NCBI GenBank assembly: GCA_034401135.1
Contig: JAWZSP010000007.1
Location: 186,001 to 250,000, forward strand
DNA from: Volutella citrinella
Lineage: Eukaryota > Ascomycota > Sordariomycetes > Hypocreales > Nectriaceae
Length of the DNA stretch: 64,000 nucleotides
Direction: 5' to 3'
The position numbers were made by a program, and so were the translations under genes. Positions 34,943 through 47,800 of the stretch are shown here, one piece after another; position 1 is the stretch's first letter; every line of letters starts with the position of its first letter. The notes beneath the pieces were generated by a model, which did not search any database, had not been told where the DNA came from, and worked only from the letters and a program-made list of their open reading frames with translations.

Positions 34943-37306
34943 CTTCGGATGGGAGAGCTTCCGGCCGTATATTCAAGTCTTGTTGGATGCTTTTTCGGGC
35001 TGTGCAGCCTGTGCTTTGGGAGTTGCGACATCACTCGAAGGAGCGCCGCGGCCGTATTTATCATCTGCCAAGCGCGACGATCACGCCTGCAACGCGATTG
35101 CATTCCAGCCCCTGGTGGTCTCAAAGACAGCCAGACGAGCAAGGCATTCTGCACCCTGCAAGCCAGATAGATAGGATTTCGGGGGATGTGATAGGATAGA
35201 CAGGGCCATGTCGGTGTATCGCGAGCATGTGGACGACAAACGTTCCTGTCGCTAGTCCTCAACCAAACAGCGTCGCCGGGACTTTTGCACAACCACTCTC
35301 GCGCATACACAGACATTTCTGTCAAACATGTGGCAAGGATGGGGGACGTGGCCGTGGCCCGTAGCCCAACAGGGACGATGCGACCGAGACGAGCTGGCTC
35401 AATGGCGGGCAGCTCTGTGACGATCCCTGTCCCCATCGTCGGCCGCCTGGTGCCGTTGGACAGAAGTTCCCGTCGGGGTTGGTGCGGGTCTCCCCACAGC
35501 GCAGCTCAGCTTGATTGTAGAAGTGCAGAGGCGACGGAATAATCATCTAGGAGAGGGGCATCTGGAGGGTCTGGCCCACTGCACTGGCCACAAGGGACCC
35601 TGATGCGAACGGCTGCTTGGAGTAATTGCGTGCTGTAAGGCCATGCGACGGGTGGATCAAACAGCCCACAGGCACAAGCTGGGGCCAACCAGCCAGACCA
35701 TGATTCCGAGTCAAGGCCGATACGAATGCAGACGGATAGACAGATGCAAAGGAAGCTATTTGTCATGCCTTTCCCCGCCCTTGGGGGCAATAGGATGGAG
35801 ATTGGATGGAGATCCCAGCGGATATCCAAGAGTTTAAACGCTCTTGGCATACGGAGTGCACATGTGCTCCTTTGCCTGTTGTGTAATCATCCAGATCCCA
35901 TATGCCAAGCGCAGCCAAGACGAGTAATCGTGTTCCTTCACTTGGCGATTTCGATGTTCGCCTCGTCTGCCGAGAATCCGGACACCAGCGCCCACACAGC
36001 CAACCACGAGGCCAGAACACCCTCCCAATCGGCAGAGTGGGGTGGAGTATCCAAGTTAGGGGGGTAGGGAGGGGGGCTTCGGCGGCCATCCCCAATTCTA
36101 TACTAGCTCAGGTCTGCGATAGCGCATCTGGTGTTCAAGGGGGGGGCGGGTGGCGGCTAATCAAGCTGGGCTGGAGCTGGTGTGCGCGGGAACCTTTGCA
36201 AAATAGGTCACGTCACTTTGGGAAATCGAGGGCCCTTTGGAAATCAAGGGCCTTTTTGGCAGTGGAGGGCACCTTTGACACGCTGGGGGTGCATCAATTA
36301 GGCCTAGGGCCGCCGTCTATCCCGTGGCAAAAGCCATATCAGGGGCCGGACCAGGTCCAACAAGGAAGGACGACGGAACACGGCCGACGAGGAGCGAGGT
36401 GCGACACGGCATGGTCCTGCCGACGTGTTTCCGATGGCCGCGCCCCAGACCCGATCATGTGTGCGTGTGTGCTATTCCAGAACACGGCAATACGTCGTGC
36501 GAGCAACTACTAGACTAATATTCCATCTCTCCCCAAGCTTTGGGGGTTTGGTTGCTTATCAGTGGGGAATTCAGAGGCGGCGGCCGAACAGCCAAGGCAA
36601 AGCGGAGCCTCATTGCCTCGAGGGAGCCAAAAAGCCATTGCGTCGATATTAAACGTGGTGGCATCACCTTTAAAAAAGCCATGGCCGCTCGCAAGCGCAT
36701 CCTTCCGGGTCAGCGGTGACATGATCGAGTCGGGTCGACTGATAACAAGCCACGCTAGGTCTAGGCCACGCGCCCGGCCAGAGCGTGGCGCCGGTGGCTC
36801 GCATCACGAATCTACGCCAATCGAATCCTTCTAGAATCCTGCCCAGATAGACATGACGTATCAGCTCGGCTCTCCAGCTCAGCCACCCCAGGTCCCCCAC
36901 CCGGTAGTTGGGATCGACCCGACTATGTAAGCAGAAACATCGGAAGACAGCCGATAACGACACCCGAGCCTCTGGTGACGATAGATAGGGGACCCTCTTG
37001 GCGATGGAATCTACGCTCTCCTGCCAGCTGCTTGGCAGAGATAGGCTCGGTTCAGATGCTCTATTTTTAGGAGTATTGCGTTGTGGCTGGCACGAGTCAA
37101 GTCAGGGGCTCCGCATTCATTCTCGTGGAGATAGCTATTATCGTGGAGATGGAATCGAGATGGGCTCCACGACTCCACGAGAGGGACCCGTGTTGGAGGC
37201 AGATATAAATGATGCGGCCAGCCTCTCGATGTTCTAGATATTCAATCAAGCAACAAACCAACCAACAATCCACACCCACCATCTTCAGACCAGAACAAGA
37301 ACAACA
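34943..37306. other. long gene-free region (about 2.4 kb) between divergent genes
   Basis: No gene could be supported, although open frames occur on both strands (for example 35902-36513 plus). Several G-runs of six or more occur (about 36059-36078 and 36140-36147). A near-repeat, AAATCGAGGGCCCTTTGG then AAATCAAGGGCCTTTTTGG, lies at about 36223-36259. The right end includes the TATA-like box of the gene at 37307. Confidence 0.45.
37204..37209 (+). promoter_or_regulatory. TATA box of the jacalin/aerolysin-like gene
   Basis: TATAAA about 100 bases upstream of the ATG at 37307, in a usual position for a strong fungal promoter. Confidence 0.5.
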
Positions 37307-38836
37307 ATGAGAACATTCCAGAACGCGATCGCCCTCGCCGGCACCATTGCGGCCACCGTCCAGGCCGCCCCTTCTGGGCAATCTACAATGAGGAATCTGA
37401 GGATGGAGCCACGGAGCGACCTTAGCCGGAGAGCAGACAGCTGCAACCTCCTGCCGGGTTTCACAGTAGCCCCCGACGTCGTCGGCGACTCCACAAAGGG
37501 TACGCAGTTCTGTGCCGCCAGGTGGGCCGACGGCGTCTTTCCCACCCAAATCGAGGCCAGGGCCGACGTGAACTGCCTCCGCTACATCAAGATCACATAC
37601 ACAGACGGGGACACGCAGGTGCTTGGAACCTACCCGCCGGATGATGGGCACGACAGGCAGGGCACAGTCAGCTGGGACCCGTGGTCAGATACCTTCAAGG
37701 ACTTCCGCCTCTGGGGCGACGGCTGGGAGGGCGGCGTCGGCCGCATGGTCATGGAGACGAGCAGCCCTTGCAACGGCCGACGGTGCAGACTCGACGCCGG
37801 CAAGTACTGGAAGAACCCCCCCAACGAGCACGTGGTGGCGCAGGGCGAAAATGGCATGCTCCTGGGCTTCACCGGCTCCCATGGCGACTGCATCGACAGC
37901 CTGCGCCCCATCTTCTCTAACTCGCCGGTTGAAAAGGTCGTCATCACCGACGCCACCTTCCAGCCCACCTTTGAGAGTCTCAACGCGCTGCCCTTTGAGT
38001 ATGTGTTGATTGGACTGTACTGAATCTGTTTGTCTATAGAATACTAACGCTTGGCCAGGCAACGCATGATGACCACGGTGCAGAGCAGCCACATGCTCAC
38101 AAACAACCGCAGAGATGCCCCCGTCACGCTCGGCATCGACCTCTACCTAGTGACCGAGACGCAAATGAAGGTGGCCTTTTCCAAGGAGAATGCGACCGAG
38201 ATCAGCAAAGAGGTTGGCGGCCTCGTCGCCGGACAGGTCACTTGGAAGCAGGGCATTCCGTTCTTCGCTAGCAACGAGGCAGTGGGCCGGCTCGAGGTTT
38301 CGGGCAAGTATACCATCAAGACCATCGACAAGAACGTCCAAACCAACGAGACGGTCCAAGTCCAAAGAGTGAGCACCAATGGATAAGTCAATCTACAATA
38401 CACATTTCTAACAAAGCACACAGGTCCAAAACCGCTACTCCCTCAGGACCAGTGTCGGCCCTGGCCAACGGGTCCGCTGCACCGCCATGGCTCTCCAAAG
38501 CCACCTCAACATCCGCTTCACCGCCCAGGTAAGTCATCCCACCTTCCCCCCTCCCCGCGTCTCCACTAGTTGATACTAACCGGTCTGCAGCTCGAGCAGC
38601 GATGGCAACGCGGCGGTTCCTTTACCTACCCCGTGGTTGGCTCCTTTGAGAACGCCGAGTCCAGCGAAGCCATCACCTCGTGCGAAGACGTCCCGGCCAA
38701 CGCCGCTGCTGCCGGCGTCTTGGCAAAGACTGATGATGGCACCTTCACCCAGAGCGGCACGTACTGCACCGACGGTAGACGGGTCGGCGACGTGGGCATG
38801 TCGAATGAGGCGCTCAAGGCTGCTTGCCCGGTTTAA
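37307..38836 (+). CDS. secreted protein with jacalin-like lectin and aerolysin-like (ETX/MTX2-type) regions
   Basis: Exons 37307-37998, 38059-38368, 38424-38528 and 38591-38836 give 450 residues. A signal peptide of about 20 residues is followed by a short basic stretch that may be a propeptide. The N-terminal half (about residues 45-200) has jacalin-like beta-prism traits: Gly/Trp-rich segments, a WSDTF motif and a GFTGSHGD-type loop. The C-terminal half (about 230-430) is Thr/Ser/Val-rich with long alternating polar and hydrophobic beta stretches, like the aerolysin/ETX-MTX2 fold, so the whole resembles natterin-like lectin/pore-forming proteins. Family placement is by pattern only, and pore formation is not demonstrated. 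A TATAAA box lies about 100 bases upstream and a TTC microsatellite lies just past the stop. Confidence 0.65.
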
Positions 38837-40261
38837 GGGGTTTTCTTGTCCATTTTCATTTAGCGCGCTTTCTTCTTCTTCTTCTTCTTCTTCTTCTTCT
38901 TCTTCTTCTTCTTCTTCTTCTTCTTCTTCATGACAGCATCTTCATGACAATACCCTTTGTAGCTACGAAGCGCTGTAAATACATTCTTGAACATTAACAT
39001 CTTCTCCTGCCTCTCGGTCGACTACTCCACCAGCTAGCGCCAGTTCTCGCGTGCAATAAGCCCTAGATTCCCTCTGTTTGTGTCCGCAGGTGTGAAGCCG
39101 AATGATGCTAGAACTAGTCTCTTGAGCTGCTTTGCGCCGATCTGAAAATCCTCAACGTCTTCCTCTTAAGCACTATCAATGACTTGTGAGGCGTCCCCTT
39201 AACCTCCAAGTAGCTGCGTACTCCCAGAGTCCTGACCTAAAGCGACCCAGGAACGGACCCGCAAGGGCGCTTCTTTGCCCATGGCTTCCAACAGAGAGTG
39301 TTACCACGTCATTGTGCGTGAAACAAGTAGATGCAGTGAAAATTGGGAGATACAGAGTAGGGATATTGCTGAATTACCCTAGACCCAGCCTTGGGTGACG
39401 AAGCCCTGAAATTTGCCCAGGCCGGATCAAGTCGATGTACCTTGTGTCGTCTTGAAAGAAAACCTTGACAAGAATTTGCTCGTCAATTGTCATCCCAAAC
39501 CTCTAATGAGAGCATGCAAGAGCGGGGTGATCATCTGTAAAGGTACTCGGCATACCTGAAGCTAGTTTTGCGACAGTGGCGAATAGCCCCAGCACCAGGT
39601 CCAGAGAGCCGAATGTAAAAGAAGACAGACAGGCCAATAGCCCTGCAGTCAGTCAGACCAGTGAAGCACCCTCCCGATACGAGCGCAACTCAAACTATTG
39701 GGTTAGTGTACCGGGCAAGATCTGTCATGTCAATAATCAGTGGTTGTTCATAGTGACGCCTTGGCGCTCGAGTTCCCAAGGCGCACAGAAACCAACTAGA
39801 TAACAACCCAAACCTGCAGACAATGACCAGCAGCTATTACACCATTGAACCGTCGGACGAGCGGCTAACGCAGAAGCCTACTTGTCAAGATGTCGGAAAT
39901 GATTGCCGCCGCTCCGCAATCAAGTTCCAGACTTCGGGTGTGGGGACCCCGCATCTCCCCGCGTTGCTCCAATAGTCCAAACCACGGCCGGAAACTGTCG
40001 CCGACGCTACGGGGGTTGCACACGGGCTACGCATCGGACAGATTTCACGGGCTTCCTCTACCCCAGACTAGATTGCGCCTCCGCAACCCCCGCACGAATC
40101 CTTGACTCCAGCTCTGGGGGGTTCCAACGGACTTAAAGAGGTTGCCTTCCCAGATGGTTTCTTGCTTGTGGCACTCTCAGATATCCAAAGTCCTCCTCGG
40201 TATCTGTCCCTTTCACTATTCTCTTCGATACCGACATCAACAAATCTCCACGCTGCAAGCT
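38837..40261. other. gene-free region with a microsatellite
   Basis: About 1.4 kb without a supported gene. Apart from the TTC repeat near its left end I see only short, motif-free open frames. The right end is the promoter side of the permease gene at 40262. Confidence 0.45.
38870..38929. repeat. (TTC)n microsatellite, about 20 units
   Basis: An uninterrupted run of TTC triplets about 60 bases long, some 35 bases after the stop codon at 38836, probably in the 3' untranslated region. On the minus strand it is a GAA purine tract. Confidence 0.95.
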
Positions 40262-41892
40262 ATGGAGTCCAAGGCGGACGTTATGCACGATGACAGCTCT
40301 CGACTCGATGAGCAGCGCCGAAACGAGGCAAACGTCACGTTTGAGGCCATCGACCCAGCTCTCGAGAAGCGCGTTGTCCGAAAGCTAGACACACATGTCT
40401 TACCCCTCATGATCTTTGTCTACTTTTGCATGTGTATGTTGATTACCACGCGTCTTGGCCATTTTTTCTTTGTTCCCGCAGAGACTGACTTGTGTGAACT
40501 AGACCTCGACAAGCAGTCCATCACCTACGCCGCCATCTTCGGCCTCCGCACTGACTTGAAGCTCGTGGGCGAAGAGTACAACTGGTGTGTCTCCATGTTC
40601 TACCTGGGACAGCTCTTCTCCAACTGGCCGGCCGCGTACCTCCTCGGCCGACTCCCGCTCAAGAAGTTTGTCGGCTGCACAATCATCGTCTGGGGCATCA
40701 CCTGCGTCTGCGTCGGCCTCCCGACGTCCTTTGCCGGCATGATGGCTGCTCGATTCTTCCTCGGCCTGACTGAGGGCGCCGTCTCGCCGGCCTTTGTCAT
40801 GCTGACGTCGGTCTGGTACAAGCGGCGCGAGCATCCCGTGCGAGTTGCCGCCTGGGTCTCGATGAATGGCTTCTCGCAGATTATCAACGCCCTCATCATG
40901 TTTGGGCTCGGTCGTGCTCGCCTGGCTGTCGCGTCCTGGCGAGTTCTCTTCTTCCTGATTGGATCTCTCACGGTGCTCTCGGGCTTGCTTTTCGCATTTC
41001 TGTGTCCTGATGATACTACTACGGCCTGGTTCCTCACTGAAGAGGAGAGGGACATTGCCACAAGGCGTCTTGCCATCGATCGCAGCACACGAGATCGCAC
41101 CGATTTCAACAAGGACCAGTTCAAGGAGACGCTCAAGTCGCCAATCACCTGGCTATACATCTCCATGGCGCTTGGCATCACTCTCACAACCCCCATCATC
41201 AAGGTTAGACCAGTCCACCCTTCCAATACAAAAGTAGCAGTAATACTAACAAATCCACCCAGTTCTCGGCCATTGTCATCAACGGCTTCGGCTATGACAA
41301 GTACACTACAATGCTCGTCGGCCTCCCTGGTGGCGCCGTCAACATTCTTACCACGTGGCTCGGCGCTGCCCTGCCTTACTTCATCCGTCGCCGCTACACC
41401 CGCACTTGCACGGCTCTCTTCCTGTGCTGCATCCCTCTGCTGGGCGCTATCCTCCTCGCAACCCTTCCGGCTTCCCATTCATGGGGTATCGTCGTGTCGA
41501 CATGGATGGCTGGCGCCGTGACGTGTCTTCTGAGCAGCGTCTCGGCCTTGATTGCATCCAACGTCAAGGGCAACACGAAGAAGTCCGTCACAACCACCTC
41601 ATTCTTTGTGGCCTACTGTGTCGGTTGCATTGTCTCGCCGCAGGCTTGGACGGCCAAGCAAGCCCCTCGATACCTGTCTGGATGCCTGCTCAGCATCGCT
41701 TCTCTGGTGTTCCTGATGGCTTCGCTGATTGTATACGCCTTCATGCTCGACAGGGAGAACAAGCTCCGTAGCAGCGTCCACGACGCCGAAGCTACAGAGG
41801 AGCAGCCCAGCCAGGGTAACTTGCAGCAGGGTGTCGCCATCGACTCGGATCTCACTGATATCCAGGACAAGGACTTCCGGTACACTCTTTAA
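40262..41892 (+). CDS. MFS transporter of the anion:cation symporter (Dal5/allantoate permease-like) family
   Basis: Exons 40262-40433, 40503-41203 and 41263-41892 give 500 residues. The first intron splits helix 1; joining gives FCMYLDKQSITYAAIFGL, the hallmark of the Dal5-like branch, followed by LVGEEYNWCVSMFYLGQL, GRLPLKKFVGCTIIVWGITC, RFFLGLTEGAVSPAF and TSVWYKRREHPVRVAAW. Relatives import allantoate, ureidosuccinate, nicotinate, biotin or other small carboxylates; the substrate is not evident here. The frame is open upstream of 40262, but that stretch is not family-like. It precedes the 2-oxoglutarate dehydrogenase subunit genes on the same strand, which may be coincidence. Confidence 0.9.
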
Positions 41893-42610
41893 AGCCATCC
41901 TTGGCTGCATTTGGGGCGTCACATTGCATAAGCATCAAGTGTGTGATTCCGAGTTAGTACTTAGTAGCCGAGTGGCGAGAGGCAAGCGGATGCGGTGGAT
42001 GGCGAGAAAGTGGCTATAGAGCAGGTATGAAGATAGGGAACTATAGAACAATTCCAGTACATATCTCAAGCTTGATTTTACTAGTATTAAAAAACAGTGA
42101 ATGCAGCGGGAATCGTCTTTTGCTCAATCTATTCCTCCACAACGCTTGGATAACTCTTCCGCGTAACACGGCTTCGGCAATATTACTATCCCAGCAGATA
42201 AATAGAATGAGCATGGGACGACTATTCGGCTATACGCCCAGACCTGGAACTGACTCGACGCCGAGGACAGCAGCCCCAGTTGGATTTGCTTCGCCAGTTG
42301 ACTAGCCATGTAGCCCGGGTTTTGCCACCCGAGCAGCTCGGGCCGACGACCTCTACCCTTCGGATGCGAAACCCGAACCATGACGAAAACATTCCGTCCT
42401 AGCCTTTGCCGTTTCAACTCCTAACTACGCCATGGCGACAGGTCCCCGGCCGGCTGGGGCTAGCCGCAAGCCACGCTGTATTTAGCTGCACTGGCCTATA
42501 CCTGGCACGTCTCGTTGCCAGACGTAACCTTTTCCAATCTTTACTGCTCAAGTATCTCTCTCTTGGCGGGCACACATCATTTGCCAGTATCTACGGTATC
42601 GAGATACGAG
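41893..42610. other. intergenic region upstream of the E2 gene
   Basis: 718 bases without a supported gene. The E2 frame is open to 42515, but Met 42611 gives the more mitochondrial-like N-terminus. Confidence 0.45.
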
Positions 42611-44134
42611 ATGTCTTTCCGGTCGCAATTGCTCTCCCTCCGGGGGCGATTGCCATTGTGTGCAATCCGCCATGGACGTTCCGCGCCTCGATCTTCAATG
42701 CCTCGATTAGGGGCTACACATGCCATACGACGCAGCGCAATTACCACAACCGTCCCATACAGATGTTTCGGTAGCAGTCCGAAGCTCTTCGCGGATGTCG
42801 TCGTCAACGTGCCGCAGATGGCCGAGTCGATTAGCGAAGGCACTCTGACAAGCTTTCACAAGCAGGTTGGCGACTATGTCGAGGCAGACGAGGAGATTGC
42901 CACGATCGAAACCGACAAGATCGATGTTGCCGTCAATGCGACCGAGGGTGGCGTCGTCACCGAGTTGCTGGTGGGAGAGGGTGATGTCGTCGTCGTCGGA
43001 CAGCCGCTGGTTCGTCTAGAGGCCGGTGCTGGGGGCGCTTCCCATGCATCAAGCGCGCCGAAAGCTCAAGAGGATCCTTCAACAGAATCTCCTCAGCTTG
43101 AAGAATCCCAGTCTTTGGCTAGTCCGGTAGAATCGGTCTCCATCCCTGAGCCAACACCACCGGCCCCCGCACCCACAAGCACGATCCCAACGCAGTCCAC
43201 GGCCAGCAACGCAGGCCTGGCGTCGCCAAACGAAGCTTTCGAACCATCTGCCATTATCCATCCTGGGTCAAATAGGAATGAGCGCATCGTCCGTGTCCCC
43301 TTCAGGTGCAAAGATTCGTGCAACACATCAGCTAACCCCACGCAGGAAAAGCTCTCTCGAATGCGCAAAACGATCGCGACCCGCCTCAAACAATCCCAGA
43401 ACATATGCGCATCGCTAACGACCGTTCAAGAGATTGACATGTCCGCCTTGATAGCATGGCGCGCCAAATACAAGGAAGAGGTGGCCAAGGAACACGGCGT
43501 GAGGCTGGGATACATGGGCGCTTTCGCAAAGGCCACGACCATGGCCGCCCAGCAGGTCCCATTCGTCAACGCGAGCATCGACACGGACCAGGAAATCATC
43601 ACGTACCGCGACTACGTCGACATCAGTATCGCAGTGTCTTCTCCCAAGGGACTGGTCACTCCCGTTGTGAGGAATTGCGAGTCGATGAGCATTATTGAAC
43701 TGGAGAATAACATTGCGCACTTGGCACAAAAGGTAGCCTTCTTGTGACCGTGGCCATTGGCTTCCCTCGCTAACCTTCTGCCAGGCCCGAGATGGAAAGC
43801 TGACGCTGGACGACCTTGCTGGCGGCAACTTCTCAATCAGCAACCCTGGCATATTTAACTCCATGTTTGGGACTCCGCTCATCAACTATCCTCAGGCGGC
43901 CGTGTTCAACATGAATACCATCAAGGACCGCGTTGTTGCGATTAACGGCAAGGCTGAAATCAGACCAGTAAGCCTCTCCCACGAGAATGATGGTGTATCG
44001 GCTAACTCGAGACCTTGTAGATGATGTACATTACCCTGACGTATGACCATCGCTTGATTGATGGCAGGGAGGCGGTGTCATTTCTCAATATCGTCAAAAA
44101 GTACATTGAGGATCCAGCAAAAATGCTGTTGTAA
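42611..44134 (+). CDS. kgd2: dihydrolipoyl succinyltransferase (E2 of 2-oxoglutarate dehydrogenase), probable paralogue
   Basis: Exons 42611-43288, 43346-43732, 43785-43967 and 44021-44134 give 453 residues. The N-terminus is Arg/Ser-rich and acidic-poor, fitting a mitochondrial presequence. The lipoyl domain follows ([13 protein letters not shown]; lipoyl-Lys at about residue 103 in ETDKIDV), then a Pro/Ala/Ser linker, then the catalytic domain with [40 protein letters not shown] and the active-site DHRLIDGRE (His about 426, Asp about 430). No separate E1/E3-binding domain is seen, as is normal for this E2. The first intron (57 nt, with a CTAAC branch site) could be read through, but removing it restores the family pattern. 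E2 transfers the succinyl group to CoA in the complex. The neighbouring gene is its E1 partner. Confidence 0.93.
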
Positions 44135-44825
44135 GGGAACGGGACGGAAGATTGGCTAGTGTACACTGTATAATATAGAAATGTGCAGTCGGTGTTGGGA
44201 TACTCGATGAATCTAGTCATGAATAAAATTGTAAAGCACTCGGGAAAAAAAAGAAGTTATGAAGCTACACTGCATGACACACTCTAAACTCTCTTTTGTC
44301 ATTTCCCACCATGAGCTGCGTCACCCTCTGCAAGCGTTCCACCTTGCCCGCCGGCACGATAATGGCATGATGCATCCTCGACCAGCCAAGGTACGACTGC
44401 ACAATTGCACAGTATCGACTCGCAGGCTCGGCAGCTAACACATAAAGCTGTGGGTGCCGACAGCTCGGCTACTTGCCCCAAACACTCGGTCCTCCCCCAC
44501 TTCGGCTTTATCAATCCGAGATAGCCTAGATCGGCCCCATCCCGATGAACGCAGGTCGGCGTCGCCATCTCCATCTACACACAGCTCGGCACCCTGGGCC
44601 CGTACCCCATGGCTGTTTTGTTAGATCGATGCGGGGTGTAGGTCGAGCAGTGCTTGCTTTGCGGGATCGGCATTACTTCAAGCTCCTCATGTATTCCAGT
44701 CGACTCTCCACATTCAATTAGCTTCACCACTTCGACCTGGCGATTCCAAAGTATGAGCTTATAATCGCATACCCTCGTTTCTCACCATTCATCAAGTGTT
44801 CGTTCTCTGTTAGGTGAGGTGCAAA
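44135..44825. other. spacer between the E2 and E1 genes
   Basis: 691 bases. A 91-codon minus-strand frame (44299-44574) contains several Cys but no motif I recognise. The right end is the promoter of the E1 gene. Confidence 0.45.
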
Positions 44826-47800
44826 ATGTATCGGCAAAAGGCCTCGTTGGCACTCCAGCCAGGTTTGAAGAGGGCTATCCATGGCATTGGAGAACAGCGG
44901 CTGTTGGCTCGGGGCTCTGGATCATGTCGCAGCCAAGTCCATCCATCTCCGGCCCTCTCAAACATCACACAATGTCATGCAAGGACTTATGCGACAGCTT
45001 CCAGCGCTGTGGGCACCGTTGAGAGCGCGGCGGTTGATGCGACATACAATCAGGCATTGGTAAGATTGCTCGACACGAGATGCTGCTTGTTCGCGAGCTG
45101 ACCTGACTTGAATGATCAGAACTTGAACGATTCCTTTCTACAAGGCAGCGCAGCCAGCTATATCGACGAGATGTACACCTCGTGGAAGCACGACCCGAGC
45201 TCCGTTCACGTCTCGTGGCGTACCTACTTCCGCAACATGGAAGATCGATCGATGGCACCAGGACAAGCATTCCAGCTGCCCCCAGGCTTGGTCTCGTCCC
45301 GCCAGCAAGGAGTGACGCCTGCTCTCACAGCACAGGCCGGGGAGGTGACGATGCATCTCAAAGTCCAGCAGCTAGTGCGCGCGTACCAGTCGAGGGGACA
45401 CTACCACGCGAAGACGGACCCCCTTGGCATCAGCGGCTCAGGCTCCCTCATCCCTGCGCGTCCCGTCGAGCTTACACTCTCCCACTACGGCTTCACCGAG
45501 GCAGACCTCGACCGGCAGTTTAATATCGGCCCTGGCATACTCCCACGCCATGCAACGGATTCCCGCAGGGCCATGACCTTGCGCGAAGTCATCGAGACGT
45601 GCGAGGTCACGTACTGCGGCACCTACGGCATCGAGTACCTACACATACCCGACCGGACCAAGTGCGACTGGCTCCGTGATAGACTGGAAGTGCCCCGGCC
45701 GTTTCAGTTCTCGCGGGACCAAAAGCTACAGATCCTCGATAGCCTCATCTGGGCCACGTCGTTTGAGCAGTTCCTCGCTGCCAAGTTCCCCAACGAGAAG
45801 CGCTTCGGTCTCGATGGCTCCGAGGGGCTTGTGCCCGGCGTCATGTCTCTGATTGACAGGAGTGCCGACGTGCACGGTATCGAGAGCATCACCATCGGGA
45901 GCTGTCACCGGGGCCGTCTCACGATGCTGGGTACTCTGTACGGCAAGGCACCAGAGGCCATCTTTGCCGAGTTTGCTGGGCGTGTGAGGAGCGACATGAT
46001 CCGTAACATGGCTGGAGACGTCAAGTATCACCTCGGACATGACGGCCACAGGGTCACGCCCCAGGGGTCAAGGGTCGAGCTGTCAGTGCTGGCTAATCCT
46101 TCGCACCTTGAAGCAGTTGACCCCGTGGCCACGGGCAAGGCGTTTGCGTCTCAGCGTCTGCTCGGTGACGCCGACAAGAAGCGGAGCATGTGCCTCACTC
46201 TGCACGGAGACGCTGCCATTGCTGGCCAGGGCGTCGTATACGAGACACTCGGCCTCTCTCGTCTGCCAGCCTATGACGTGGGAGGGACGGTGCGTCTAGT
46301 TGTCAACAACCAGGTCGGCTTCACCACAGACGTGCAGTCGTCTCGATCAACGCCGTATGCCTCGGACGTGGCAAAGACCATTGACGCCCCCATCTTCCAC
46401 GTGAACGCCGACGATGTCGAGAGTCTCGTCTTCCTGTGCCAGCTAGCCGCCGACTGGCGAGCCCAATTCCAGTCTGACTGCATCGTCGACATTGTCTGCT
46501 ACCGCAAATACGGCCACAACGAGTTTGACCAGCCCAGCTACACCCAGCCGCTCATGTACCAGAAGGTGGCCGACCAGATCCCCACGCTGCAAAAGTACAT
46601 GGCCAAGCTCGTCGAGGAAGGCTCCTTTACGCGTGATGAGATTGAGAAGCAAAAGGCGTTTGTGTGGGACCGCCTCACCAGCATATACGAGTCGACCAAG
46701 GACTTTGTCTCTCAACGGGACAAATTCAGTCCTGAATGGGAAGCTCTAAAGTCTCCCTTGGAACTTCGAGACGAGACCCTGCCGCCCGTCACAACGGCGC
46801 TTGACGAGAGCGTCATTGTGCCAATCGCCGAAACGGCACTGAGCATCCCCGAGGGGTTCAACCTCCATCCGAAGCTGGCTCGCATCCTGCAAGATCGCAA
46901 GAAGGCATTGAAGACCGGATCCGTAGACTGGTCCACGGCCGAGGCAATGGCCTTTGGCTCCGTGTGCGAGGAAGGCTACTCTGTCCGCTTGACCGGACAA
47001 GACGTGCAACGCGGAACATTCTCTCAGCGCCATGCCGTGCTGCACGACCAGGTCGACGGGTCCCGCTGGACGCCCCTGAACAGCCTGTCGAGCAGCCAGG
47101 CACTATTCGAGGCGGAGAACTCGCCCCTCAGCGAGTTTGGCGCGCTGGGCTTCGAGTACGGCCTCACGTTGGCAGACCCCAACACGCTTGCCATCTGGGA
47201 GGCGCAGTTTGGCGACTTTGCCAATAACACGCAGGTCATCATCGACAACTTCATCGCCGCGGGCGAGACCAAGTGGCTCGACCGGTCGGGCATAGTCCTG
47301 TCTCTTCCCCATGGCTACGACGGCCAGGGGGCTGAGCACTCCTCTGCACGCATCGAGCGGTTCCTCTTGCTGTGCTCCGAGGAGGGGAGAACTTGGCCTG
47401 CAGAGCCCGAGCGAAGACACCAAGATGCGAATATCGAGGTTGTTTACATGACGACTCCAGCGAATTACTTCCATGTGCTCCGACGCCAGATGCGACGAAA
47501 GTTTAGGAAGCGTAAGTCCATGCCTCCTTTCAGCATGATCTGGATAAACCGGACGAAATACTGACAAGAATAATAGCTTTAGTCATCTTCTTCTCCAAGT
47601 CGCTGCTGCGACACCCCTTGACCCGCTCAGACATTAGCGAGTTCACCGCGTCGTCAGCATTCCAGCCCGTCATCACCGACCCCGAGCACGGCAAATCCAT
47701 CGGCCAGCCCGAGTCCATCGACCGCGTCATCGTGTGCAGCGGCCAAGTCTACGCCGCACTACAGAAGTACCGGGAGTCGCAGGGCATCACCGACGTCGCC

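Noticed and set aside
34565..35170. 201-codon plus-strand frame overlapping the OPT gene start
   Set aside because: Overlaps a well-supported exon on the other strand and has no recognisable motif.
35902..36513. 203-codon plus-strand frame in the gene-free stretch
   Set aside because: Low-complexity translation without domain or good start context; not enough to call a gene.
38637..38933. Frame ending in poly-Ser through the TTC repeat
   Set aside because: Out of frame with the last exon of the lectin-like gene; the repeat is best read as 3' untranslated sequence.
40600..41478. 292-codon minus-strand frame
   Set aside because: Antisense to the Dal5-like permease gene.
44299..44574. 91-codon cysteine-containing frame between the E2 and E1 genes
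   Set aside because: No signal peptide and no recognisable motif; treated as spacer.
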